Assembly (NCBI RefSeq): GCF_002018875.1
Contig: NZ_MVOL01000004.1
Location: 458,341-522,340, forward strand
Length of the DNA: 64,000 bases
DNA from: Pseudomonas sp. MF4836
GTDB lineage: Bacteria; Pseudomonadota; Gammaproteobacteria; Pseudomonadales; Pseudomonadaceae
Direction of reading: 5' to 3'
Shown: positions 49,608 to 59,816 of the stretch, piece by piece
Layout of the letters: each line of letters starts with the position of its first letter
Position numbering within the stretch: position 1 is the stretch's first letter
Notes under the pieces: generated by a model
Databases searched by the model: none
What the model was told of the DNA's origin: nothing
Seen by the model: only the letters and a program-made list of their open reading frames with translations
Translations under genes and position numbers: made by a program

Positions 49608-50855
49608 GTGAAGGTCATCGCAGTTAGGGGCGCCCCCCTAGATTTCAGAGAGTCCCCAACCAGGCGGGACGACCCATCCGAAGAATCCCCAATTCAGGAA
49701 GCCGTAAACGTCACAGGGACAGCCGTCTTTGATGACGATGAGCGCCTGATGCCCTTGATATCGGGTTACCTATCCTACGCGCTCCGGGAAGCCGATATAT
49801 CCCAGCAGACGGCCATCACCTATGGTCGCAACCTCGGGTACACCTGCGAGTACCTGATGAACCGCCGTGAGTTCCGTGATTGCGAGCGTGACTCAGCGTT
49901 CTTGGAAATCCGCACCCACGTGATCGAGGAGTACTTCGCTCACCTGCGCGAGGCAGAAGGCCTTTCCAAGAAGACGGTGCGCAACCGGGATTCGTCTTTG
50001 ATGGCGTTTTTCAACGATTCTCTATGCCGGGGAGTGGACGACGTACCCGCGCCTCGTACCGCGCCTAACCCTTACACTGCCGGGTACCTATCTCCCCGTC
50101 CTAACAAGGGCCTGGTGGTGGCCTGTTCCCTGAATAATCTCAGAGAGCTCATCCTGGCCACGCAGAGTGAGCGTGAGCGTTGCTTGCTCCAGTTCATGTA
50201 CGACGCAGGCGTGCGCCGCTCAGAAGTCCCGCGAGTGACCCTCAAGGCCATCGATGATGCCCTTCAATTTCAGGACACGTTGTTCATCTCGCCTGGTGTC
50301 TCAGAACCGGTGAACGCGGACTACTGCCCGCTGCATATTGATGGAAGCAAAGGCCCTGCGGACTCCTTCAAGCCCCGCCAGACGTTGGTCAGCCGCGCCA
50401 CGCTGCTGCGCATCAAGAAGTACCATGCTTCGCCGCTGTACAAAATGACTAAGCGTCAATTTAAGGGGGCTGAGAACACCCCTGCTTTCCTGAATGCGGA
50501 GGGGGGTGAGTACACCCCTCGCTCGATCTCCAAGCTCTTGGAGCGCACATCCGAGCGAGCGCTGAATCTGCTGAAAATCGACAGGATGATCTCCCCCCAC
50601 AAATTGAGGCACGGGAACGCCTATGCCCTGTTGAGGACGCCAGACATTGGTAGTGATTACCTTGACCGGCTAGTGACCGTGCAAAAGACGCTGGGTCACT
50701 CGCGCCTCAGCACGTCGGAAACCTATACCCAGATCCCCTACGACCTCTACCAGAAGCTCGTACGCCCCGGAACTGAAACCAAGACGAAAGCAGGCGAGAT
50801 GGCCGAGCTTTCCCAACAGACGCGCCTGAAAATTGATGCGGGAGATATGAAATGA
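49608..50855 (+). CDS. ginA: GInt tyrosine recombinase GinA
   Basis: 415 residues from GTG 49608, preceded by GAGAGGAA; a TTG at 49545 in frame would add residues encoded by the repeat cluster and is rejected. N-terminal SAM-like core-binding domain (about 50-160), C-terminal catalytic domain with all key residues: Arg in [20 protein letters not shown] and the nucleophile Tyr in TSETYTQIP. Likely the catalytic member of the trio. Overlaps ginB by ATGA. Confidence 0.85.
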   Translation: MKVIAVRGAPLDFRESPTRRDDPSEESPIQEAVNVTGTAVFDDDERLMPLISGYLSYALREADISQQTAITYGRNLGYTCEYLMNRREFRDCERDSAFLEIRTHVIEEYFAHLREAEGLSKKTVRNRDSSLMAFFNDSLCRGVDDVPAPRTAPNPYTAGYLSPRPNKGLVVACSLNNLRELILATQSERERCLLQFMYDAGVRRSEVPRVTLKAIDDALQFQDTLFISPGVSEPVNADYCPLHIDGSKGPADSFKPRQTLVSRATLLRIKKYHASPLYKMTKRQFKGAENTPAFLNAEGGEYTPRSISKLLERTSERALNLLKIDRMISPHKLRHGNAYALLRTPDIGSDYLDRLVTVQKTLGHSRLSTSETYTQIPYDLYQKLVRPGTETKTKAGEMAELSQQTRLKIDAGDMK

Positions 50856-53200
50856 GTCGGCTGACTAGCGCTCAGGTAGATGCTGTCATTGAATCGTTTG
50901 TGGCCCGCGTCACTGATGATCGTGAATCGTTGCTTAGGGTATGCCTCAGTAGGGGGGAGGACTTGGCCGTAGCCCCTAACTACGTCATTGAACAGACCAA
51001 CCTCAGCCCAATGGCGATCTCTAAGCGCACTTCATACTTTGAGCCGATCTTCGATGCGATGCGCTCCGAAGGCATCATTGTCCCAGGTCACTCGTCGAAC
51101 GCTTGCGATTGGCGCCGTAGGTTGCTTGCTTGGTATGAAGGCATGCCTATGGAGGAGAAGTTGGCCATCCCGGTGTTTGGCAATAGCATCAAGGATCGAG
51201 GCTTCTTGAGCGAGATTCCTGAGTTATCAGGCTTCAATGGCGCGAGGACGAGATATGAACTCGTGAGGATGACATTCGAGGAGATCGTCGATGACCTCCG
51301 AAAGCTCGGCGTACTTGATTCCAGCTACCAAACTGTTGAGCAACGGGTTGCCTCGAAAACAGAGAGCAAACCCACTAAATCTTTGCGAGACGTCTTCAGC
51401 GCTTTGCGCTCAGTCCACATCCATCGCCTGTCTGACCTCGCAAGCCCGGAAGCGGAGCATCCCTTCCAGCACTTGCTGCACCTATTCAGCGCTTCATCAA
51501 TGAAGAGCAGTAGTACGTCTGGTCAAAACAACTTCATCGAGGCTTTTAAATACTTCCGAGCCTATCTCATGGAGGCCAACTACACAGGCCAGGAGGATAT
51601 CCGGGAGCTGGTAACGCCGTACTCCCTTCCTAAGCTCAGGGGATATCTCCAGGACAAGATCCTTGAGCGTTCACTGTCGACCAGCCACAGCAGTACCCTT
51701 ATGAGCTCTGCTCGGAAAATGATGGCACGCGCTATCCAGATTGAGGGCCTGGGGCTGACCAGTTTCGTCGGTGCTGCAGGGTTTGATACTGAACGTGAGA
51801 CTGACCAGTACAAGCCTTATCCCCAGGCTGTGCGAAACCGAATCTCGAAAGTCATTGAGCAAGAGATTGAGGAAACCAATCGCTTGGCCCAGCCTTACGT
51901 TCCAAGCCAGGTAGGGGAAAATCCGCTGAACCCTGACGGAAAAGTACGCCGAGGCTTTAACACTCTCGATAATGCGCGGTGGATTTTTGAGAACAAACTC
52001 GACTGCAAGCCCCTGAGCTTCGAATCCGTAGATAAAAACGACCCCTATCAACGGGCGTTTATGTCGATTATTTCGACTTCGTCAATTTCGATCTTCGAGG
52101 TTTATAAAAGCTGGGGCGTGCAGTATCAGATCGATGGTCGAGTCATTGCGCCATACATCGCTCGGCTTGCCCAGGTCACCGGCATGAACGCTGACTCTTT
52201 GCTTGGACTGGAGCTGGATGATTTCATTGAACGCCATGACTTAACCGATCGGCCTTGCTTGCTGTATTGGAAAGAGCGTTCTGAAGGCGCGAAGATGCTT
52301 CATCTCGATATTTTCCATGCGGAAATTTCTTGGCTGACGACGTCTCAAGGCCGTGTGGTCAAGAAAATCTTTGACGATGTGAAGCATCTGACCCGTGAGA
52401 TCCGCTTGAATGCGCCTGTCGAGGCTCAGAACAAGCTCTTCATCTACCGTTCAAGCTCTCCCAGGAAATACGGTGTTGTAGATTCCTTTGAGAACTCTGG
52501 TGGCAACCAGCTCAATAAGACCCTGGATAAGTTCTCTCAGGATCACGGGCTGCTTGACGAAGATGGCAATCCTCTCAAACTATCACCGTCACGTTTCCGA
52601 CCAAGTTTCGTGAGCGAGCTGATCGAGCGCGGCGTCTCTCCGCGTGAGATTCAGGTGCTCCTGGGACATAAGAGCCTCAGCACCACCATGGCCTATCTGG
52701 ATCAGATGGACTTCAACCCCATGGCGCGCCGGATGCTGAACAAGGTTCTCCATGAAATGCAGCAAGACACGCTGGAGGAGGCCCCGAAGCTCATCCCGAC
52801 CACGACTATCGAGTCCGCGCCTGAAGCTATGCCGCTGCGTTCTGGCCTGGCGACCTGCATGAACGTCTTTGATCCACCAGCATTCATCAAGGCTTTGGCA
52901 AGCTACGACCCCAGCAAGCCCTGCACGCTGTTTAACAAGTGCCTTTCATGCAGCAACAGCATCATCACGGTATCGCACCTGCCGGAGCTCTTCGCCATGC
53001 GGCGCGACTACCAAAGAATGATTGAGGTCAACCGGGTGCTCGATACGCCTTACGGAGCCGTCATCCTGGACAACCTTGATGTGCTGAACAACCTTCTAGA
53101 TCCTGAGACATCGGACTTTTCCGTAGAAGAGTTGACGAAGGCTGAGCGCCTCTCTGAAAACCTGCAGGTCAGTATTTTGACCGAGGGGGTAACGCTGTGA
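50852..53200 (+). CDS. ginB: GInt tyrosine recombinase-like protein GinB
   Basis: 782 residues. The integrase fold is recognisable in the C-terminal half: [16 protein letters not shown] with Tyr, and [17 protein letters not shown]. The first catalytic Arg position reads [13 protein letters not shown] (Asn instead of Arg), and the HxxR histidine is Ser, so catalysis may be impaired or altered. A Cys cluster near the C-terminus ([12 protein letters not shown]) looks like a zinc-binding knuckle. Long N-terminal half unrecognised. Overlaps ginA (ATGA) and ginC (GTGA). Confidence 0.82.
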   Translation: MSRLTSAQVDAVIESFVARVTDDRESLLRVCLSRGEDLAVAPNYVIEQTNLSPMAISKRTSYFEPIFDAMRSEGIIVPGHSSNACDWRRRLLAWYEGMPMEEKLAIPVFGNSIKDRGFLSEIPELSGFNGARTRYELVRMTFEEIVDDLRKLGVLDSSYQTVEQRVASKTESKPTKSLRDVFSALRSVHIHRLSDLASPEAEHPFQHLLHLFSASSMKSSSTSGQNNFIEAFKYFRAYLMEANYTGQEDIRELVTPYSLPKLRGYLQDKILERSLSTSHSSTLMSSARKMMARAIQIEGLGLTSFVGAAGFDTERETDQYKPYPQAVRNRISKVIEQEIEETNRLAQPYVPSQVGENPLNPDGKVRRGFNTLDNARWIFENKLDCKPLSFESVDKNDPYQRAFMSIISTSSISIFEVYKSWGVQYQIDGRVIAPYIARLAQVTGMNADSLLGLELDDFIERHDLTDRPCLLYWKERSEGAKMLHLDIFHAEISWLTTSQGRVVKKIFDDVKHLTREIRLNAPVEAQNKLFIYRSSSPRKYGVVDSFENSGGNQLNKTLDKFSQDHGLLDEDGNPLKLSPSRFRPSFVSELIERGVSPREIQVLLGHKSLSTTMAYLDQMDFNPMARRMLNKVLHEMQQDTLEEAPKLIPTTTIESAPEAMPLRSGLATCMNVFDPPAFIKALASYDPSKPCTLFNKCLSCSNSIITVSHLPELFAMRRDYQRMIEVNRVLDTPYGAVILDNLDVLNNLLDPETSDFSVEELTKAERLSENLQVSILTEGVTL

Positions 53201-55266
53201 ACCATGCTCTGATCCCTGAACTCGCGGCGTACAAACAGTGGCGTACAGCTGCTCACACCCTGCTGCTTGAGTTGCGCAAGAACATCGCCGATCCGACTCC
53301 TGTGTCGCTGGAAGCACTCTCTTGGTACCAGGCGCTGATGGCGTTGCCTGTCAGTAAGACATCCGTCTTGGGCGACGCTGTCTGGGACTTCAACGATGAT
53401 CATCCGAACGCCGCCAGGAACGTCCAAGGAGCCAAGCTACGGCTTAATTTTGAATCCTACCCATTGCTCAATCAGTCGGCGGTCTTGGAGGTCAAGGTGG
53501 CCCTGTATTGCTGGCTGAAGATGCCGGCGGCAACGCGCTCGTTTGCCTCGCCAAGGAACATCAAGGCCAACACCGCCATTTCATGCATGAAGGCTGGACT
53601 GAGCTTCCTGGATACGATGTCAGGGCAGGCGCGCCAGCTGATGACGGATGAGTTCTTCGAGGTTGGGCACCATGGCCTTACGTACTTCGACGCGGGTATG
53701 TACCGGGAGGCAGCGCCCATTCACTCCTACGCCTTTGGCCCTGATCTCAAGAAGTTCTTTACCTTGGTCAGGTCGCCATTTTTCGAGGAGCAGATTTTCG
53801 AAGAGCCACTGCCGTACGTTCAGCTGGAGTCGCTGGCCTGGGCCAAGGTACTCAAGCACGTCCCTGATTCCGAGCGCACATACCGTATTCTGCCGAACGA
53901 TGTGTTCGAGAAGGCTTCCCGCGAGGCGTCGTTCGCAGTCGTCGATTTCCTAAGCACTCTAGGGGAGCCTGTAGATGATCTGGTTGCCCTGACCCGCCAA
54001 AATGCCAGTGGCTATTCGTTGGCAAGGGCCCAGGAGCTGTCGCGGTATAACTTCGATCTCTACGTGGCTCTGCGGCTCCGCAGGAAAGGCTACGAGTCCG
54101 ACGCGATGGCTGAAGCATTGGATGAGGTTCGACCTGAGTACCTGTCGCAAATCGGTCAGCATGATTTCAAGGCACCTGAAACCCTGGTCAAGCTCACCAG
54201 TGCGAGATTGGACGATGAGTTTCGTCGGTACATCAATTTCGTCTCGTACAGTGCCTGCTATCTTGTGGCGCAGTACACCGGCATGCGGCCTTCAGAGCTT
54301 TCAGAGATCCTGGTTGAGTCGTGCATGGAGCAGGAGAGCGATTACTGGTTGCTGATCAGCAACGTGATCAAACATCGCCAAGGCTTGGCCAAGCTGTTCG
54401 ACGACAAATGGATCGCGATTCCGATCGTGCGTGACGCGATTCGTGCTGCTTGCTTCATCGCTAAGGTGAAGCAAAACCCTTACCTGTTCTCCAGTGTGGA
54501 CACCGTCGATCAGGAGGCTGAACCGAACTCGATGTCCTCCGTCGGCATCACTCGCCAGTTCAGCACGTTTTTTGAGGAGATTCTGACGGACGAGGAGTTC
54601 GAGAGCCTGGAGTTCTCACCTTACACGTTGCGGCACACCCTGGCCTATCAGATGGCCAGGGCAGAGCTTGGTCTTCCGTTTATCTCTCACCAGCTGAAGC
54701 ATTTCGGTGACCTCATCGGTAGTGCTGGCCAGAACAAGGCGTTCAGTGCGGTGACGCTTGGGTACGGAGCAATCGCTGAGATCTTGTCCAAGGGTGGGCG
54801 TTCTTCTAGTAAGGCGCCGACACAAATGGCGGAGGAGGAGTACATCCTGAGCTACTGCGATCCTGACGGTAACTACGCCGGCCCCAATGCAGAGAGCCAC
54901 AAGGCGCGGATGAAGAAGGTGTTCAGCGGGTACATGGCGGCTGGCTACACCAAAGAGCAAATCATCGCCCAGATGGCCAAGAAGCGCATGGCGATCATCA
55001 ATGTGGGACAAGGCTTCTGCTATGGCGGTCAGCGCGAGCTATTTGACGAGTCTCTTCCCTGCATCGGATCGCTGCGTTGCAATCCGAATCGGTGCAAAAA
55101 CGCCGTTGTCACAAAGGCTCATGCCCCTAAATGGCGGGAGATCTATGTGCAGAACAGCTTGGCCTTGAGCTCTCCGAACTCAGCAGGCGCGGAGGAGGAA
55201 TTGCGAGCGGCGATGGAGGAAGCCAAGGGTGTGTTGGAACATCTGGGTGAGGAGGTTGAGGTATGA
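53197..55266 (+). CDS. ginC: GInt tyrosine recombinase-like protein GinC
   Basis: 689 residues from GTG 53197 in a 4-nt overlap with ginB. Catalytic-domain traces: Arg in [25 protein letters not shown] (Tyr in place of the HxxR His), [10 protein letters not shown] and Tyr in [11 protein letters not shown] Cys cluster near the C-terminus ([12 protein letters not shown]) again suggests zinc binding. In characterised GInts all four gin products are needed for both integration and excision. Overlaps ginD by ATGA. Confidence 0.82.
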   Translation: MNHALIPELAAYKQWRTAAHTLLLELRKNIADPTPVSLEALSWYQALMALPVSKTSVLGDAVWDFNDDHPNAARNVQGAKLRLNFESYPLLNQSAVLEVKVALYCWLKMPAATRSFASPRNIKANTAISCMKAGLSFLDTMSGQARQLMTDEFFEVGHHGLTYFDAGMYREAAPIHSYAFGPDLKKFFTLVRSPFFEEQIFEEPLPYVQLESLAWAKVLKHVPDSERTYRILPNDVFEKASREASFAVVDFLSTLGEPVDDLVALTRQNASGYSLARAQELSRYNFDLYVALRLRRKGYESDAMAEALDEVRPEYLSQIGQHDFKAPETLVKLTSARLDDEFRRYINFVSYSACYLVAQYTGMRPSELSEILVESCMEQESDYWLLISNVIKHRQGLAKLFDDKWIAIPIVRDAIRAACFIAKVKQNPYLFSSVDTVDQEAEPNSMSSVGITRQFSTFFEEILTDEEFESLEFSPYTLRHTLAYQMARAELGLPFISHQLKHFGDLIGSAGQNKAFSAVTLGYGAIAEILSKGGRSSSKAPTQMAEEEYILSYCDPDGNYAGPNAESHKARMKKVFSGYMAAGYTKEQIIAQMAKKRMAIINVGQGFCYGGQRELFDESLPCIGSLRCNPNRCKNAVVTKAHAPKWREIYVQNSLALSSPNSAGAEEELRAAMEEAKGVLEHLGEEVEV

Positions 55267-55769
55267 CAGTCCAGGCCTTTGATGCCAAGAATAAGCTCGA
55301 CTACGACCGGAACACTGAGCTGCTGGCTCAGGGGCTTATGCAGATTGCCTCTGATCCGAAACTGAAGCCGACGATGGCGGAGCTGAGCCGCATCACAGGC
55401 ATTCATCGCAACACTATCCGGCAACGTGACTTCCCGGCGCAGCGGCTTGAGGCGATCAAGGACAACCGTCGCATTGCAGTGCTTGCTCAGAGGGTCAAGG
55501 CTGAGAAAAAGCAGGATCCCAAGACGATTCTGATGCAACGCCTTGAAAAGAGTCGAGTGGAAGTGCTTTATTGGTTCAATAGATATCAGGACTCTGAGAA
55601 CTCTTGTGCAACGCTCGATAAGAGATTGGATACTGTCCGCGAGTCTAGGGACTACTTCGTCCAGGTCGCAGATGAGCTGCGTCAGAAGATCAAAGAGCAA
55701 GAGACTGAAATTTTGAAATTGCGTGACGCGCTGGATTTGGTCAGCGCGAACCTTGAGGAACCGAAATGA
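55263..55769 (+). CDS. ginD: Small HTH/coiled-coil protein GinD
   Basis: 168 residues: N-terminal HTH (about 35-60; [19 protein letters not shown]) followed by a long charged coiled coil (about 85-165). Fits the small DNA-binding fourth member of gin operons, perhaps a directionality or architectural factor. Its stop overlaps the start of the replacement thyA (ATGA). Confidence 0.8.
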   Translation: MTVQAFDAKNKLDYDRNTELLAQGLMQIASDPKLKPTMAELSRITGIHRNTIRQRDFPAQRLEAIKDNRRIAVLAQRVKAEKKQDPKTILMQRLEKSRVEVLYWFNRYQDSENSCATLDKRLDTVRESRDYFVQVADELRQKIKEQETEILKLRDALDLVSANLEEPK

Positions 55770-56599
55770 AGATGTACCACGATTTGCTGGCCGACGTGCT
55801 AGAGAATGGCGTCGAGAAAGGCGATCGCACCGGCACAGGCACGCTGAGTGTCTTTGGTCGCCAATTCCGCCACAACCTGGAAGATGGCTTCCCGCTGCTC
55901 ACCACCAAGAAGCTGCATTTCAAGAGCATCATCAACGAGATGATTTGGTTCCTGAACGGTGACACCAACACCAAATGGCTCAAAGAGCACGGTGTCAGCA
56001 TCTGGGATGAGTGGGCGACTGAAGACGGTGACCTGGGCCCGATCTACGGCAAGCAGTGGACGGCCTGGCCTACCCAGGACGGCAAGACCATCAATCAGAT
56101 TGACTATGTCATCAACACGCTCAAAACGAACCCAAATAGTCGTCGCATTCTCTTCCACGGGTGGAATGTTGAGTACCTTCCGGATGAGTCGGTAAGCCCA
56201 CAAGAGAATGCGCGGAACGGGAAAATGGCACTGCCACCATGCCATTTGCTCTATCAATTCTATGTGGCAAATAATAAGTTGTCCGCGCACTTATATATTC
56301 GGTCTAGTGACCTATTGCTTGGCAATCCCTACAATTTGGCTGGAGTTAGTTTTCTAACTCATATGCTCGCACAGCAGTGCGATTTGGGAGTTGGCGAAGT
56401 TGTAGTTACCATGGGTGATGCGCATATTTACTTGAACCATATTGAGCAAGTTAAGCTGCAACTGACTCGTGATCCGCGCCCTCTTCCAAAATTGGTGTTC
56501 AAGCGTAAGCCAGAGAGCATCTACGACTACAAATTTGAAGACTTTGAGGTTGTGGGCTATGACCCACATCCTCATATCCCCGCTCCTGTATCGATCTAA
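55766..56599 (+). CDS. thyA: Element-borne replacement thymidylate synthase
   Basis: Complete 277-residue ThyA making dTMP from dUMP and methylene-tetrahydrofolate. Motifs: [19 protein letters not shown], Cys159 in [24 protein letters not shown] and [10 protein letters not shown]-terminus IPAPVSI is intact. It is clearly another subfamily from the disrupted host enzyme (lacking its ~40-residue insertions). It is the fifth cistron of the gin operon (4-nt overlap with ginD; a second ATG lies at 55772). Codons become much more AT-rich after about 56230, unlike its first half. Read together with host thyA, it restores thymidylate synthesis; the rescue is inferred. Confidence 0.93.
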   Translation: MKMYHDLLADVLENGVEKGDRTGTGTLSVFGRQFRHNLEDGFPLLTTKKLHFKSIINEMIWFLNGDTNTKWLKEHGVSIWDEWATEDGDLGPIYGKQWTAWPTQDGKTINQIDYVINTLKTNPNSRRILFHGWNVEYLPDESVSPQENARNGKMALPPCHLLYQFYVANNKLSAHLYIRSSDLLLGNPYNLAGVSFLTHMLAQQCDLGVGEVVVTMGDAHIYLNHIEQVKLQLTRDPRPLPKLVFKRKPESIYDYKFEDFEVVGYDPHPHIPAPVSI

Positions 56600-56822
56600 C
56601 TGAGTCGATGCCTGGCTAGCCAATCTTGGTTGGCCAGGATGCGGGTGTCGAATGGCAAGTCTAGGCCTAGCCTCATCGTTTTAGACGTCTCTCCTGCAAG
56701 CGTCTGCCCAACACATCTTGCACCAGCCCGCTTGGTGTAGACGGACGCTCGAAACACCCTGTCGAGACTATCGCGCTATTCGGTTTCGATGGCAGCTTGC
56801 TCCCCCTATGCTCTTGACTCGT
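56600..56822. other. Intergenic region after the replacement thyA
   Basis: Contains an imperfect hairpin (56611-56638; CCTGGC...GCCAGG) that may end the gin-thyA transcript; otherwise no ORF or RNA recognised. Confidence 0.4.
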
Positions 56823-57257
56823 CTAGGAGCAGCAACCAGAGCGAGCCCCAGCAGCGGGTTCGAACAGTGACTCAACAATCGTACAGTCTGGAGTGTTCGA
56901 GCCTAGGCATGTTGACTCACACGTGCCTGCCATTGAGAGCAGCTCTATCCGGATCTGCTGGAGCTTAGCTACCTTAGATTCCACTTCTGCCAAGTGCTTC
57001 TTGACCACCGACAACGCATCAGCACACGGACGATCAGCATCTGCCGCGAGCGCAATGAGTTCGCGGATATCGTCGAGTGGAAAGCCCAGTTCACGATTCT
57101 GCCGGATGAAGATGAGTCGTGACCGATGCTTTTCGGTATAGATTCGATGCCCCCCTGTCGACCGTAGGGCCGGAGGGAGAAGGCCTATTTTCTCGTAGTA
57201 GCGAATCGTTTCAATGTGGCAACCCGTTGATTTCGACAGCGCTCCGATTCCTGACAT
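56823..57257 (-). CDS. MerR-family metal-responsive regulator
   Basis: 144 residues. N-terminal winged HTH (GALSKSTGCHIETIRYYEKIGLL) and dimerisation helix. Cysteines at 13, 78, 113, 117, 125 and a C-terminal GCCS tail resemble CadR/PbrR/ZntR-type sensors (Cys14/Cys79 plus a metal loop). The sensed ion cannot be fixed from sequence; a divalent metal or arsenic-type thiophile is likely. Divergent from the transporter gene with a MerR-type promoter between. Confidence 0.85.
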   Translation of the reverse strand: MSGIGALSKSTGCHIETIRYYEKIGLLPPALRSTGGHRIYTEKHRSRLIFIRQNRELGFPLDDIRELIALAADADRPCADALSVVKKHLAEVESKVAKLQQIRIELLSMAGTCESTCLGSNTPDCTIVESLFEPAAGARSGCCS

Positions 57258-57278
57258 CCAAACTCCCCAAGCATTTTC

Positions 57279-57309
57279 TTGAACCTGTAGTAGCTACAGA
57301 TATTAACCT
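57279..57309 (+). promoter_or_regulatory. MerR-type promoter/operator with long spacer
   Basis: -35 TTGAAC (57279-57284), 19-nt spacer holding the palindrome CTGTAG-TAG-CTACAG (57285-57299), -10 TAACCT (57304-57309). The over-long spacer with a central dyad is the signature of MerR-family activated promoters. It drives the transporter gene at 57351 and sits 22 nt from the merR start. Confidence 0.75.
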
Positions 57310-57350
57310 GCTCAATCGAAAAATGATTTCACGCGTTTTAAGGGCATTCC

Positions 57351-58313
57351 GTGGACAGAGAACAGCTAGAGAAGAACCAGATTCCCGTTTACTTCGTCGC
57401 GGTCATTGTCGCGGCTATCGGAGGCCTGCTCGCACCTGATGCCTCTCAAGCGTTAGGTGCGTTGGTGACACCAGCTATCGCTGTGCTGATGTACGCCATG
57501 TTTCTACAGATCCCATTCCTGGATCTCCGCGAAGGGCTTGCAAACAAGCGTTTCATGACCGCGCTGCTGACCGCCAATTTCGTCGCCATCCCCCTGTTGG
57601 TTTGGGCGTTGACGATGGGCCTAGCCGACCACCCGGCGATTTTGGTGGGCGCACTATTGGTCTTGCTGACGCCTTGTATCGATTATGTGGTGGTGTTTAC
57701 CCATATCGGTAAGGGCGACTCCAAACTGACTCTGGCGGCAACGCCATTACTACTCTTGCTTCAGCTTGTGCTACTGCCCCTCTATCTAGCCTTCATGGTG
57801 GGTAATGACTCGGCGGTGGTTATATCGGTCGGCCCATTTGTTGAGGCCTTCGTAGTGCTGATCGCTTTACCCTTGGTCTTGGCAGTAGCAACAGCTGCCG
57901 GGGCAAAGAGGTCACGCGTCGTTGAGGGCTGGAACAATGCATGGGCTTGGATGCCTGTGCCAGCTATGGCGGCTGTGTTGGTCGTAGTGGTCGGCTCTCA
58001 GATCTCAGCAGTGGTCAGGGACATGGACAAGCTACTGCCCGTTATTCCCGTCTACCTCGGTTTCATGCTCTTGGCACCACTGGTCGGTGCGCTGGTTGCG
58101 CGGGCATTTAAATTGCCGGCCATCACTGCAAGATCAGTGGCGTTCAGTAGCTCGACACGAAATTCATTGGTGGTTCTGCCCCTGGCACTGGCTTTGCCCG
58201 AAGAAATCAGAGGGCTCGCTGCGGCAGCAGTTATCACTCAAACGCTGATTGAGTTGGTCAGCGAGCTAATTTACATCCGAGCAATTCCTGCTTTGGTCTG
58301 GCGCAAAATGTAG
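57351..58313 (+). CDS. BASS/ArsB-ACR3-like membrane transporter
   Basis: 320 residues from GTG 57351 (SD AAGGG). About ten hydrophobic helices; LTPCIDYVVVFTHIGKGD and SSSTRNSLVVLPLALALPEE fit the bile acid:sodium symporter/arsenic resistance (SBF) fold. The conserved Cys in LTPCIDY matches the ACR3-type position. Control by a MerR sensor points to export of a toxic metal or metalloid; not proven. Confidence 0.8.
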   Translation: MDREQLEKNQIPVYFVAVIVAAIGGLLAPDASQALGALVTPAIAVLMYAMFLQIPFLDLREGLANKRFMTALLTANFVAIPLLVWALTMGLADHPAILVGALLVLLTPCIDYVVVFTHIGKGDSKLTLAATPLLLLLQLVLLPLYLAFMVGNDSAVVISVGPFVEAFVVLIALPLVLAVATAAGAKRSRVVEGWNNAWAWMPVPAMAAVLVVVVGSQISAVVRDMDKLLPVIPVYLGFMLLAPLVGALVARAFKLPAITARSVAFSSSTRNSLVVLPLALALPEEIRGLAAAAVITQTLIELVSELIYIRAIPALVWRKM

Positions 58314-58350
58314 AAGCTTGGTAAGCACAAGTCCAAGACACCCTGCGTGA

Positions 58351-58461
58351 TTAAACGGTCACCCACCTGTGTGGTAACAGCTCGGCAATCTCACTAGCTC
58401 GCTGCGTAGGCAGGCGCGTCAACACATCCTTCAGGTAGGCATAGCCGGGCAGGCCTGCTCC
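58351..58461 (-). pseudogene. IS66-family transposase remnant (C-terminus)
   Basis: On the reverse strand a frame ends GYAYLKDVLTRLPTQRASEI...LLPHRW, then VTV and TAA, the typical C-terminus of IS66 TnpC. It is cut off upstream near 58461, and no other IS66 part is present. Relic of an older insertion. Confidence 0.7.
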
Positions 58462-58567
58462 AGGTGAATACTTCGATCTTGATATACCAGTGAGCGGCTA
58501 TCTCTCGGGCGACCTCCAGCGTAGGCTTCAGGTTATGCAGGACGCAATCAGGCACCAAGGAGTTCAC

Positions 58568-59764
58568 ATGTACCTCACGATCATGAAGCCACAATCGCTT
58601 CAGCAAATCGCTGTATTAGCCCGTGGATTATGGATCGTTGAAGGCCCTGAGGGCTCCGTGCTGGTAATCAAGGCAGGGAAAGAGCTGATCCTGGCCGCTC
58701 AGCAAAGGCGCGAATTGAAGCTTTACCTGGCGCCATACAAGGTAGACGAAACGACGGGATTTACGCTTCTCACTGCCTGCTTTGATGACCCACAAAGCCC
58801 GCTATTGATCAAAACCCCACTCATCCCAGGTGACCCTCTCACCGAGGCACTGCAGAGCTTCCCTGACGAGTTCAGTGTGTGCTTTTTCGACGAGCACAAC
58901 CGTGAGCTGTTCAGTTGTAAGGCCCAGGCGAAGCTTGGTCAGCTCCGCAAGGAGCTCGGTACACTCAGCCCAATTGGAGCAGATCACTGGCCCAAGATGT
59001 ATGAGCAGGCGGACAGGTGGTTCAGCCTCACGACCTATGAGGACGACGCTCGTGCCGCAACGGTGTTACTAGGGGAGGATTTGTTCCCCTCGGACTATTT
59101 GATCACCGACCTGACCCGCCAGGACTTTCGAGGCTCCAAAGGCTTTTCCAATACACAGTTGGAGCGCACTGAGCCGGGTACGTTTCAGGAACTGGATATC
59201 ATCTATCTGCTCCAGCGGGCATATACCTCCGAGCGGATCATCCATGGCCCCTTGAAGGTCTCCGATGGCGAGGAGCTGGCTGACGTAGTGGTAATGGGCG
59301 ATGAAGTGACTTTACTGCTGCAGGCGAAGGACAGTCCCAATACCCCAGCGACGTTGAACACAACGCTTGAGAGAAAGCGAAAGAAGGCTACAAGTCAGTT
59401 GAAGAACGGTCTTCAGCAACTACGTGGCGCTATTTCAACGATCAAGCGAGAAGGCAATCCAGCCTTGGCGCTTGTGGGCGGCACGCCCTTGGACATTGAT
59501 CTTGCTGCACGACCCCTGGTGGGAGTTGTCGTGGTCAGAGAGTTTTTTATCGACAACTACGATGAATACAGCACCATGATTTTGAAGTTCATGGATGAGG
59601 TTGGTGTCCGCGTCCTAGCCTTCGATTACAACGAGTTCGAGGTGATGACCCGCCACTGCCCTTCGGAAGATGCACTGCTGTCAGCGTTCTTCCAGATTTC
59701 CAAATGCGCTGAGGAAAGGCGGATCTATCCCAGGCTGCGCTTCAAGGATCTGCCGCCGCGCTAA
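58568..59764 (+). CDS. Unknown protein with nuclease-like core
   Basis: 398 residues from ATG 58568 behind a perfect AAGGAG (58557-58562); the open frame extends upstream into IS66 remnant DNA and is not coding there. N-terminal half unrecognised. Around residues 240-275 is EELADVVVMGDEVTLLLQAKDS followed by an RKRKK-rich helix, resembling the D...(E/Q)xK core of Mrr/PD-(D/E)xK nucleases with Gln for Glu. No partner methylase or helicase is adjacent. A defence role is speculative. Confidence 0.7.
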   Translation: MYLTIMKPQSLQQIAVLARGLWIVEGPEGSVLVIKAGKELILAAQQRRELKLYLAPYKVDETTGFTLLTACFDDPQSPLLIKTPLIPGDPLTEALQSFPDEFSVCFFDEHNRELFSCKAQAKLGQLRKELGTLSPIGADHWPKMYEQADRWFSLTTYEDDARAATVLLGEDLFPSDYLITDLTRQDFRGSKGFSNTQLERTEPGTFQELDIIYLLQRAYTSERIIHGPLKVSDGEELADVVVMGDEVTLLLQAKDSPNTPATLNTTLERKRKKATSQLKNGLQQLRGAISTIKREGNPALALVGGTPLDIDLAARPLVGVVVVREFFIDNYDEYSTMILKFMDEVGVRVLAFDYNEFEVMTRHCPSEDALLSAFFQISKCAEERRIYPRLRFKDLPPR

Positions 59765-59816
59765 ATCGAATCGGACAAGTGGAGAGCTTCTTTGCTCGTG
59801 CCCCACGACTCCCTTT

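Noticed and set aside
49608..55769. RIT element (three recombinases in trio) or Tn554-type transposon
   Set aside because: Sizes (415, 782, 689 residues) and the fourth HTH/coiled-coil gene fit ginABCD better; Tn554 TnpB/TnpC have other sizes and RIT elements lack a fourth gene.
58394..58606. 70-residue reverse ORF between the transporter and nuclease-like genes
   Set aside because: It is in another frame of the IS66 remnant and extends into the start of the well-supported gene at 58568; no RBS.
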